Origin: Thalassotalea euphylliae
GTDB taxonomy: Bacteria > Pseudomonadota > Gammaproteobacteria > Enterobacterales > Alteromonadaceae
Length of the DNA: 64,000 bases
Direction of reading: 5' to 3'
Assembly (NCBI RefSeq): GCF_003390395.1
Contig: NZ_QUOV01000001.1
Coordinates: 3,348,001 to 3,412,000 of the forward strand
Shown in pieces: positions 56,464 to 64,000 of the stretch (its first letter is position 1; the number at the start of each line of letters is the position of its first letter). The notes under the pieces are model-generated. The model saw only the letters and a program-made list of their open reading frames with translations, was not told where the DNA came from and ran no database searches. The position numbers and the translations under genes are program-made.

Positions 56464-57795
56464 TTACGCTTGAGGCAAATACAGCGCTGCATCAGCAGCA
56501 CGTTGCTGCCATGATGCTTGTCGAACACTCGACACTCGCGCTTCTTTCTCTTGCACGCTAGCGCGTCTGCTGGCAGCAACAATAGTTTTAGCGAAGCTGT
56601 GTTGCTCACTCGCTACCTCAACTAAATGCTGGTATTCAGCCAACGCATTAAAGTAGGTGCTGGCAATAGGTGTACCGCTAGCCAAATATTCACGCAGCTT
56701 TAACGGGTTGCACATACGTATTTGCTGACTGTTTTTAAACGGTAACATCGCCACTTGCCAATGCCGTAAATAGGCTGGCAAAGCGTCATGAGGTTTAGCG
56801 TCCAGAAAGTAAATATTCTGTTGATTTTCAAGCAAACTGACATCGCACTCAATATTACCAATTAGCACAAAATTCCAATTAGGCAATGCTAAGGCACTTT
56901 CCAGCAATAATGCTTGGTCAAGCCATTGCGATATACTGCCATAAAACCCAGCAATGGGTTTTCCTAGCGGTAAATCTTGCGGCCAAGGAGTGCTTTGACA
57001 ACCATTATTGACACTGTCTGATTGAAACAACTGGCAATCAACGCCATGCGGAATAACCACGGTTTTATTTTCAGGCAGTTTACCGAGTAACGGCTGACTC
57101 GCAGCAAATACCATGCTTGCTCGTTCACACAACTCTTGCTCTTTGCTAACCACAAATTCATGATCAACACCGGCCAACGCACTAAAATCATCGCCACAAT
57201 AATAAACGCAGTCACATTCTTGCTCAGTGCTTTCAAAAATCGATAGGTAATCGACCGCTGTTGGTAGTGACGTCCAGACGATCGGACGGCCTGACAGTGC
57301 ATCTATGGCACTAGCTAACTGCCGTTTCAGTAAGAATTTATTAAGCCATAGCAATATCGGCTGATCGGTACAAGGAAGCACTAGCGGATTTATCACTGTA
57401 AATTGATACGGGCTCGACGGCATTTTTTGTGCTGTACATTCATCTTGTACATCTTGTTCACGTGGCCCGAACTGCTCATATTGCTCATTCATGCGCTTAC
57501 CAGCTTTATCAGTTGTATCGAAAAACCGAGCCTTGAGCTTGCTAAAAATACGGCTAATATCACGCCAGCTAAATTTCGGTTTACGCAACCCAATCGAGTT
57601 AATCCAGATAATATCTCTTTGCGTGCTCAGTACTTTTACTAAGTGCTGGGTCGAGCTTGGATGTCTCCCCCAGTCTTCGCCAAAAACGACCATAGGGCGA
57701 CTCGTTTCGCTGTTGCCCTTAGTCGCAGTCGCTTGCTGAGCTTGCGGGTCATGAGTAACTTGTTCTCTTTGCTTCGGAGCATATGACTTATTCAT
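56464..57795 (-). CDS. Glycosyltransferase, GT4-like fold
   Basis: 443 residues, cytoplasmic, no membrane helix. It has GT-B-type features: MVVFGEDWGRHPSSTQHLVK in the first half, the inter-domain segment KTVVIPHGVDCQLFQSD, IAGFYGSISQWLDQALLLES, and a C-terminal donor-binding part PLKLREYLASGTPIASTYF. The first 35 residues are polar and low in complexity. It probably adds a sugar to a lipid-linked exopolysaccharide unit. It starts 15 bases after the stop of the acyltransferase gene, so the two are co-transcribed. The sugar donor and acceptor cannot be read from sequence. Confidence 0.8.
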   Translation of the reverse strand: MNKSYAPKQREQVTHDPQAQQATATKGNSETSRPMVVFGEDWGRHPSSTQHLVKVLSTQRDIIWINSIGLRKPKFSWRDISRIFSKLKARFFDTTDKAGKRMNEQYEQFGPREQDVQDECTAQKMPSSPYQFTVINPLVLPCTDQPILLWLNKFLLKRQLASAIDALSGRPIVWTSLPTAVDYLSIFESTEQECDCVYYCGDDFSALAGVDHEFVVSKEQELCERASMVFAASQPLLGKLPENKTVVIPHGVDCQLFQSDSVNNGCQSTPWPQDLPLGKPIAGFYGSISQWLDQALLLESALALPNWNFVLIGNIECDVSLLENQQNIYFLDAKPHDALPAYLRHWQVAMLPFKNSQQIRMCNPLKLREYLASGTPIASTYFNALAEYQHLVEVASEQHSFAKTIVAASRRASVQEKEARVSSVRQASWQQRAADAALYLPQA

Positions 57796-57810
57796 TACTT
57801 ACTCCACTAT

Positions 57811-58533
57811 CTATTTTAACGACTTTAGCGACTTAACAACTTTTGCTGGAGAACCCGCAGCCAAGACATACTCAGGTAAGTCTTTGGTCACCACACTACC
57901 AGCCGCAACTATGGTTCCTTTACCTATGGTGACTCCCGGCATCACTTTTACACCAGTGGCCAGCCAAACATCGTCATATAACACAATATCGCCCACTTGC
58001 TCTTCAGTATCCGGTAGCCCTTTCGCTCTTGCTTGGGCGTCAACAGGGTGACCAGGATAGCCAGCTAAATAACAGTCGCCCGCAATACGCACATTGTTGC
58101 CAATCACCACATTGTGCCCCACTGAAATTGAAGTACGCCAGCCAATGCCCACATTATCGCCAATCACTAACTTAGGTACTCGATTACCGACGGCTCGGCC
58201 ACTAATCGTGGTCATTGCTGCCAATCGTATTCGGTCACCCATATAAATATCTAAACTGCCAATCACCACAGGCAAACCGCCGTACAAATAAAGCTTTTTA
58301 GGCTGGTTGCATACTCGCGCTTTAAATATAGGGGTGTAGTAAAGTATGCGTAACACATCACTAAAACATTGTTTAAGCAACACATGCAGGTGATACAGCA
58401 CATTAAACACTAATGGCAGATTGGGCATTTCAGCCGATTTAACGACTAACCAAGCTTTCTTAATTAACTTGGCTAACCAATTATCACTTGTTTTCGCCCA
58501 TTGCTTGGCATAATGAATACTAAAGCTTTGCAT
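57811..58533 (-). CDS. Left-handed beta-helix acyltransferase
   Basis: 240 residues. The C-terminal two thirds show hexapeptide repeats (VIGDNVGIGWRTSISVGHNV, VIGNNVRIAGDC, VMPGVTIGKGTIVAAGSVVT), the fold of serine/sugar O-acetyltransferases. The end LPEYVLAAGSPAKVVKSL is typical of the family. The N-terminal 70 residues contain a hydrophobic segment around LVFNVLYHLHVLLK. It probably acetylates a sugar of the exopolysaccharide. It lies between two glycosyltransferases in the cluster, with a 15-base gap to the next gene. Confidence 0.85.
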   Translation of the reverse strand: MQSFSIHYAKQWAKTSDNWLAKLIKKAWLVVKSAEMPNLPLVFNVLYHLHVLLKQCFSDVLRILYYTPIFKARVCNQPKKLYLYGGLPVVIGSLDIYMGDRIRLAAMTTISGRAVGNRVPKLVIGDNVGIGWRTSISVGHNVVIGNNVRIAGDCYLAGYPGHPVDAQARAKGLPDTEEQVGDIVLYDDVWLATGVKVMPGVTIGKGTIVAAGSVVTKDLPEYVLAAGSPAKVVKSLKSLK

Positions 58534-58742
58534 ACTGCCTCCTGCTCATGTGAGCTCAATTACCACTTTTGTGTCTGCTAGCAACCTGTGACGCAGATCT
58601 CTCGCTAATTGCTAGTTCCTAGTTACAAGTTGCTATTTGCTGTTTTTGAGTTGCAGAAATCGAACCAAAAATTAAAAACATAAATAACAGTTACTTAATC
58701 AGAAAAAGAAAACCTAATTGCAGATTGCAAGCTGGAAACTTA

Positions 58743-59915
58743 TCAAATTGAAAGTGCTTTTGTGATTTGCGAATAACAGTTTGCTGCTCGATACTGCTTA
58801 CTTATCGCTTTGCCTTTTGCCGCGATACGACGACAGCGTTTCGGGTTGTGAATAAGCCTTGCCAAGCATTGCGCCAATTCAAGTGGTGATAATGCTTGAT
58901 ACTTGGCACAGTCTTTACCGTCTTCAAGCACTCTATCCCAATAAGCACCATCACTTGGCACGACTACTGCCAGTTTTGCTGCTAGCGCCTCTAAAATTGC
59001 TAAGCCAAAAGGCTCCTGCTCAGAAGTAGAAACAAAAATACTGGAACGGGCACGCAACTGAGCTAAATTTTCTGGTTGCTCAAACAGCCTGACATTCGGC
59101 GGTAACTCTCTGCTCAAGCTATCAATATCTACACAGCTCGATTCACCTACAGGTGGTTTGATATAACAAATATTGACAATAAAATGAGTTAACCCATAGG
59201 TGCTACGCAGTATCTTGAGTGCCTCTAGCAGCACATCTAATCGCTTCCATTTGATCAACGAGGCGCTCCATAAAATTTCGACACCTTGCTGTTTGCCATT
59301 GTTTTTAGCGTGGTTTTTGGCGCTGTCTTTTCCGTTGCTTCTAAACTCGCGATGAACTTTGATTTCACCTTGGTCAATCGCATTGGTAAATTGCTCGACC
59401 ATTGTTGCGGGCTCGCGACTGCTCGCAAACGAAAAACTATTGAGAAATCGCCCAAGCGCTCGCTTTACGGACGGTACTGCCGTTGTAAGCGAGAAAATTC
59501 GAGCTGCTCTTGAAAGCCCAAAGCCCGCCGATCTTGAATCAGGAACAGGCCCTTGAACGAGCTGAATTAAGGTGGAGCGTTTACAAAACTGTAAAATAGC
59601 CAGCGCGAAATCAACCGTTGGACCAGAAAGCCCAACTATACGAGCAAAGCCACCCGCTTCTTTGTTTAATCGCAATAACTGCAAGGCGTAACAGAGATGT
59701 TTGAGATAAAACGCCACACCATATTTTTTGTCGCGTAAACAGGCCGGTGTCGATAGCGGATAACAATACACAGCTTCATCTTGCCACGTAGCGACATCAT
59801 TAGTGGCAACCCAAACTTCAATATCGTGAGGTAATTGGGCTACGAGCCTTTTCGCCACTTGCTTCGAACCACCAAAATAGGCGACAGGATCAAATACTAA
59901 AATTCGCTTTGCCAT
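58743..59915 (-). CDS. Glycosyltransferase family 4-like protein
   Basis: About 390 residues from the ATG at 59915 (MAKRILVFDPVAYFGG), with GGAGG five bases upstream; the longer frame lacks support. The GT-B fold is shown by the glycine-rich N-terminus (YFGGSKQVAKRLVAQLP), ILWSASLIKWKRLDVLLEAL between the domains, and the GT4 donor motif SEQEPFGLAILEALAAKLAVV with its E-x7-E pattern. It is a soluble or membrane-associated enzyme of the exopolysaccharide cluster. A 209-base gap separates it from the acyltransferase gene. Confidence 0.88.
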   Translation of the reverse strand: MAKRILVFDPVAYFGGSKQVAKRLVAQLPHDIEVWVATNDVATWQDEAVYCYPLSTPACLRDKKYGVAFYLKHLCYALQLLRLNKEAGGFARIVGLSGPTVDFALAILQFCKRSTLIQLVQGPVPDSRSAGFGLSRAARIFSLTTAVPSVKRALGRFLNSFSFASSREPATMVEQFTNAIDQGEIKVHREFRSNGKDSAKNHAKNNGKQQGVEILWSASLIKWKRLDVLLEALKILRSTYGLTHFIVNICYIKPPVGESSCVDIDSLSRELPPNVRLFEQPENLAQLRARSSIFVSTSEQEPFGLAILEALAAKLAVVVPSDGAYWDRVLEDGKDCAKYQALSPLELAQCLARLIHNPKRCRRIAAKGKAISKQYRAANCYSQITKALSI

Positions 59916-60055
59916 AACAACCTCCAACACGCCCTGATGCGCCCTAACGCGTATCAATGACGACTATGCATATCTACTAAATTGCTTATTTACTGAGTTA
60001 CTTATCGACCTAGGTGAATACTTTCTACCTATCCGCTTACGTTCTACCTGAGCGA

Positions 60056-61417
60056 TTATTTGGCTGTCACTTGACGCACACCAAGCTGCTTGAGCCCTTC
60101 TGAGATTTTGCTATTCATTTTCGCCAACAATGTATTGCTTACTTGTAACAACTGATAACTCACAAACCATGTGAAACTTTTTTGGCTGCCACGAGCGACA
60201 GTTGCTTGATAACAAGCGTCTAATTGTTGGAACTGATGCTGACAACTAAATGATTGAGCAATATGGCGCTGCGCAGCATTAGCAAAACCTTTAAACCTTG
60301 ATGGATGGCGGGTATATTCGCTAATTGCTTCAGCTAAGGCTTTGATATTGCCAGCAGGTACTAAGCGAGCATTAACATTGTCTTGGTAGATTTCGTTGAC
60401 ACCTGGCACATCTGTGGTGATAACAGGTAAATTAGCAAGACTCGCTTCTGCCAGTGTTAAACCAAATACTTCCTCACTAGGCACAGAAACAAAACAATCG
60501 ACATTACTTGAATAAAGCGCTGCAACATCTTGTTGTTCTCCTAAAAAGAAGACTTGCTCACTGAGTCCTAGCGACTCAACTTGCATCATCAAGCGATGCT
60601 TTTCTTCGCCTTCACCGACGATGGCAAGTTTAACTTGTGGCTGGCTTGGCGCTCCCGACATCACTTGACGCGATGCTTGTGCCTTAACTTGAAAAGAGCC
60701 TTGAGAAGAAACTTGAGCAATAGCTGAAATTAGCGTTGCTAACCCTTTACGTTCGATTAACGAGCCAACATAGAGCATCACAGTATCTTTGTCCGTTGCG
60801 CCTACTATTGAGCGTAAGTCGGTAGGTTGTTCAGAAACTGCACGTTGTTGCTCAATACCGTTATAAATAACAGAACAGGATTTTTGATTGGGCTCAGCCT
60901 GACGAAAAACCTCTGTCACTGAATGGCTAACACCAACCGTAAAATCGGCGCCAGCAAAACCAAGTGCTAGGCGATCAAAATACTGATAACGGGCATGCAA
61001 ATGCAGTAGCAAAGGCACCTTTAGGTATTTACAAGCTAATGAGAGCCATTGACAGGGTGCGCCGTTGTTACAATGCACCAGCTGAATACCATAGCGTTTA
61101 ATCAATTTTCTAGCCGTTATTAGCTGGCGAATAAACGATCCAAACTGCCACCTTGGTTTGAACCAATAACCAATACAAACCATTGGCTGGCAAATCACTT
61201 CAATACCTAGCTGTTTAGCTTCATCAGCCAGTAATTGGCTATTACACCAAAGCACAGGTTGATAACCCTGTTGTTGAGCGCTGCTGATCATATCAAGTAA
61301 TACAATTTCACTGCCTCGTAGCCAGTTGTCACCAAAATGCACGTAAAGTACTCTCGTCACCTGATGGTCACGTTCGACATTTGCTTTGTTACTGTATTCG
61401 CTAATCACTTGAATCAT
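60056..61417 (-). CDS. Glycosyltransferase family 4
   Basis: 453 residues. The N-terminal domain begins RVLYVHFGDNWLRGSEIVLLD, and the C-terminal Glycos_transf_1 domain includes LYVGSLIERKGLATLISAIA, KLAIVGEGEEKHRL and the donor motif PSEEVFGLTLAEASLANLPV with E-x7-E. It would transfer a nucleotide sugar to a lipid-linked intermediate at the inner face of the cytoplasmic membrane. It lies between the polymerase gene and the previous glycosyltransferase on the same strand. GAGG before the ATG supports the start. Confidence 0.9.
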   Translation of the reverse strand: MIQVISEYSNKANVERDHQVTRVLYVHFGDNWLRGSEIVLLDMISSAQQQGYQPVLWCNSQLLADEAKQLGIEVICQPMVCIGYWFKPRWQFGSFIRQLITARKLIKRYGIQLVHCNNGAPCQWLSLACKYLKVPLLLHLHARYQYFDRLALGFAGADFTVGVSHSVTEVFRQAEPNQKSCSVIYNGIEQQRAVSEQPTDLRSIVGATDKDTVMLYVGSLIERKGLATLISAIAQVSSQGSFQVKAQASRQVMSGAPSQPQVKLAIVGEGEEKHRLMMQVESLGLSEQVFFLGEQQDVAALYSSNVDCFVSVPSEEVFGLTLAEASLANLPVITTDVPGVNEIYQDNVNARLVPAGNIKALAEAISEYTRHPSRFKGFANAAQRHIAQSFSCQHQFQQLDACYQATVARGSQKSFTWFVSYQLLQVSNTLLAKMNSKISEGLKQLGVRQVTAK

Positions 61418-61577
61418 AACTACCTCAACAACTGATATACGTTATGCGCCCGTAAGGACGTTTGCTTATTAATATTGAGCAAATGGCAGACCAAGTGTTT
61501 AAATCATCGACTAAGCACCTGTAATAATTAAATAATTATTAATTTTGGAAAGATTATTTGAATACCAACACAACCGC

Positions 61578-62975
61578 TTATTTGCGATTTGCAACTTGCA
61601 TGTAGGGGTGAGTGGGCTTGTCACTGCAGTTTGCAAAAAACTGCTCAGTAAATTTATTGAGGGCAATAACCAAAGCCACTTGCAAATATATCGGCCAGAT
61701 AAAGCCTTGCGTTAGGAAGGTACCCGAGATAACAAACCCTGCGATACCGGCAGGTGCGGCACAAACAACCACACGGATCATAGGTGCCAACAGCGCTCTT
61801 CGTGGATCATTAACTAAACGCCAACTCACCCGAAAAGTAGACACAATTAAGCAGATGAACAAAATCAAGCCGCCAAAGCCGGTTTCTGCCAACACGCCGA
61901 ACCAAGTAGAATGTACCGCATGGTTCAGACCATCCCAATGAGCACTATAGAAAAAGTAATTAAAATAAAAATTACTTATACCAACCCCGGCAATGGGATT
62001 GTCCAACGCCATATTCCACGCCGCTTGCCAAGCGTAAAGGCGCCCCATCGCAGACTCATCTATACCCTCTTCTGCCGCACCGCCAGACGAACGTTCGCTA
62101 ATACCAGCGACAGCAAATAAAACAATTAGCGCCAGCCCTCCACCACTAAACAGTAAGACTTTTGACTTCACTCTTTGGTAGGCAAACAAGCCAACAACGG
62201 AGACCATGCCCAATAGGCCGCCACGACTTTGTGTGGCCAGTAATGCGAACACCAGTACGATAAAGATTACTGCCCCGAATAAGCGTTCAAATCGAGATAA
62301 ACCTTTTTCAAGCGCTGCACCAATCGCAAACGCCATGGGGTATAGCAATACCAACGCAAGATCGTTAGGGTCACCCAATAAAGAGCCGATATCGCGCCCA
62401 ATGGTAACGCGTGTTCCTTCAACCAAACCAACGCCATTAGCTTTGTTCATCAATGCAACGACCGCAACACAGGTTCCTGCTAACAAGTAGATTCGACAAG
62501 CATTAACAAAATGAGACTCAGCTCGCATCATCCAGGCGATAACAAAGGTCATGAGAATAATCTTGCTGTAAGTGCCTGACCATGAATTCATTGCGACCCC
62601 AACATTGGCCGAGAATGGCAACGCAACCGTGACCAAACCAAAAAACGCCATCAGGTAAGTAAATTGGCGGCACCAATACGGCGGTAAGTTTTGAATAATC
62701 GCCAAGCGCAGAAAAATCACCATCAAAGCACCTAGCGCGAATAACTGCGGTAATTTAAGTGGCGACAGCATCGGAAAAACTTCGTGAATTCGAAAAAATG
62801 AACACACCACAAAGCCAAGCACCACGTAGAAAGAAAAACGCACAACACCCCAGATAACAAATGGCACTAAGCCTATCGCTACCAACAAAACAGGGTGCGG
62901 AAAAAAGTACAGCGCAGCGCCAGCTAAGACAAAGAAGAAGCCGTAAAGCGAGGTACTTAAAACAGGCCAAACCAT
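61578..62975 (-). CDS. O-antigen ligase / polymerase (Wzy-like) membrane protein
   Basis: 465 residues, with about ten to twelve hydrophobic helices. Features of the Wzy_C/O-antigen ligase family are visible: the large loop LATQSRGGLLGMVSVVGLFA and the later periplasmic segment WNMALDNPIAGVGISNFYFN with NHAVHSTWFGVLAETGFGG. It would polymerise or ligate undecaprenyl-linked repeat units on the periplasmic face. Its start overlaps the end of the flippase gene by 19 bases, implying translational coupling. Polymerase versus ligase cannot be decided; the exopolysaccharide context favours polymerase. Confidence 0.85.
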   Translation of the reverse strand: MVWPVLSTSLYGFFFVLAGAALYFFPHPVLLVAIGLVPFVIWGVVRFSFYVVLGFVVCSFFRIHEVFPMLSPLKLPQLFALGALMVIFLRLAIIQNLPPYWCRQFTYLMAFFGLVTVALPFSANVGVAMNSWSGTYSKIILMTFVIAWMMRAESHFVNACRIYLLAGTCVAVVALMNKANGVGLVEGTRVTIGRDIGSLLGDPNDLALVLLYPMAFAIGAALEKGLSRFERLFGAVIFIVLVFALLATQSRGGLLGMVSVVGLFAYQRVKSKVLLFSGGGLALIVLFAVAGISERSSGGAAEEGIDESAMGRLYAWQAAWNMALDNPIAGVGISNFYFNYFFYSAHWDGLNHAVHSTWFGVLAETGFGGLILFICLIVSTFRVSWRLVNDPRRALLAPMIRVVVCAAPAGIAGFVISGTFLTQGFIWPIYLQVALVIALNKFTEQFFANCSDKPTHPYMQVANRK

Positions 62976-64000
62976 GGCGATACCTCAATAAATTGACCAA
63001 TAAAGTTTGCTAAAAACGCACCAGCAACAGCCAGATTAAAATAGGCAAATTGATACGGTAACGCCAAGCGACGTTGACTCCAGCAATAAAACAGTAGTAC
63101 GCGCACTGTGTAGGCAATGACTAAGGCCGCCAGCGCACCGTTAATGAAAAAGTCAGGAACAAGCAGTACCAATAACACTGCCCCGACAGCAGAAGCAATC
63201 AAGTTTATATACATTTGTCGCTGGCTGTCTGCGTCGATGTAACACCCAAGATTCAGTAGTTCAGCAACTAACTTAAGTGCCGTACAAAGCAATAACCAAG
63301 GTAATATCAACGCTGCTCCATGATAGTCGCTAGGAGTTAACCAGCGAATGAGACTTGGTCCTACTAGCCCTAGAAGGCCGCAAGTTAATACCGCCAGTAC
63401 AGCTCCTAACATGGCAAAGCGCGCATTAACTGCCTTGCCATCGTCTGCTTTTAGCACGCTAAAACGTTTTGGGTACCACCACAAGGTAAATGGCTGAATC
63501 AGTAAAGTCGGCACCAGCGCAAACTTTATGGCGATAGCATAGGTTGCAATATCAGCAGCACTGAAATGCGCTGCTAACAACCAACGATCCATACCGGAAA
63601 GCGCAAAGGTAGCTACGCCACCAATGAAAATAGGCCAACCGTAGTTACAAATAGCGAGTAAGTGCTTAGTGCTTACCGACAAGCCAGTTTCTTTTATTTG
63701 AATCACACTGAGCCAAATGGCAACCACGACTGAAGATACCGCGCCAGATGCTAAAATACTCTTTACCCCCCAGCCCTCAGCCAACCAATAGAAAGACAGT
63801 CCAACTTGAATTACGACTTTCACCATAGTGACTGAAAAAAACAGGCGAGCACGATTAGTAATTCGCAGCCATGCCAGTGGCACATTAATAATGCCGCCAA
63901 GCGCTAGCGCAACACCAAGTAAATAAACTTCTTCACCCTGAATTTGATCAGGCAATAAGGTTGCCAATTGCGGGCTGAAAAAATGGAAAACTAAATAGGC
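62957..64000 (-). CDS. Polysaccharide flippase (Wzx-like), N-terminus outside window
   Basis: The frame is open to the window edge (reading AYLVFHFFSPQLATLL at the start of the visible part), so the gene's beginning is missing. About 347 residues are visible, with around ten membrane helices in pairs separated by short loops, as in the oligosaccharidyl-lipid/polysaccharide exporter superfamily. A segment such as WLAEGWGVKSILASGAVSSV and the central SGMDRWLLAAHFSAADIATYAIA (split by the helix boundary) are typical. It would flip lipid-linked repeat units across the inner membrane for the Wzy-like protein encoded next to it. Confidence 0.85.
   Translation of the reverse strand, partial: AYLVFHFFSPQLATLLPDQIQGEEVYLLGVALALGGIINVPLAWLRITNRARLFFSVTMVKVVIQVGLSFYWLAEGWGVKSILASGAVSSVVVAIWLSVIQIKETGLSVSTKHLLAICNYGWPIFIGGVATFALSGMDRWLLAAHFSAADIATYAIAIKFALVPTLLIQPFTLWWYPKRFSVLKADDGKAVNARFAMLGAVLAVLTCGLLGLVGPSLIRWLTPSDYHGAALILPWLLLCTALKLVAELLNLGCYIDADSQRQMYINLIASAVGAVLLVLLVPDFFINGALAALVIAYTVRVLLFYCWSQRRLALPYQFAYFNLAVAGAFLANFIGQFIEVSPWFGLF

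Overview
The window looks like chromosome of a marine gammaproteobacterium of the order Alteromonadales, probably near Colwelliaceae (Colwellia/Thalassotalea type). The support is the moderate GC content, three TonB-dependent receptors, ovothiol genes, a BLUF photoreceptor, and the core order folB-folK-uppP / plsY / tsaD / rpsU-yqeY-dnaG-rpoD. The genus is inference. I saw no tRNA, rRNA, IS element, phage gene or CRISPR array.

Layout. 1-2609: end of leuB, then leuC and leuD (leucine synthesis). 2650-6910: an HD-GYP protein, an ATPase that fuses GspA-like and GspB-like parts, and cca. 7044-30343: alpha-glucan (starch, pullulan, maltodextrin) utilisation locus with a TonB receptor, a cytoplasmic GH13 alpha-glucosidase, a lipoprotein alpha-amylase, two flavin-dependent halogenase-like genes, a second TonB receptor, a GH31 alpha-glucosidase, a lipoprotein pullulanase and an exported cyclomaltodextrinase-like enzyme. 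A small lipoprotein and a small outer-membrane barrel sit inside this locus. 30504-35898: a DsbA-like protein, a third TonB receptor and a CBM9/DUF5916 outer-membrane protein. 36050-40892: ovothiol genes, with ovoA, a probable ovoB and an unexpected glutamine-synthetase-like protein. 41093-44897: a TPR-GGDEF protein, a glutaredoxin, a CnoX-like thioredoxin and a BLUF protein. 45095-54852: housekeeping block. 55000-64000: a response regulator with a decayed HD-GYP domain, then an exopolysaccharide cluster (three glycosyltransferases, an acyltransferase, a Wzy-like polymerase and a Wzx-like flippase cut by the window end).

How the genes work together. The glucan locus carries five copies of a palindrome, TTGnATACGTATnCAA. 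They lie in the divergent alpha-glucosidase/amylase region (two), upstream of the 19144-21927 receptor (two), and in the divergent GH31/pullulanase region (one). This indicates one LacI-family regulator, whose gene is not in the window. Surface lipoproteins would cut the polymer, the receptor would import oligosaccharides, periplasmic enzymes would trim them, and the cytoplasmic GH13 would finish. The inner-membrane sugar transporter is also not in the window.

Most worth following up: the glutamine-synthetase-like gene nine bases upstream of ovoA; a terminator-like hairpin between ovoA and the probable ovoB; the shared operator set; the halogenase pair beside the glucan receptor; and the GspA-GspB fusion. 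All calls come from reading the sequence; no database search was run.
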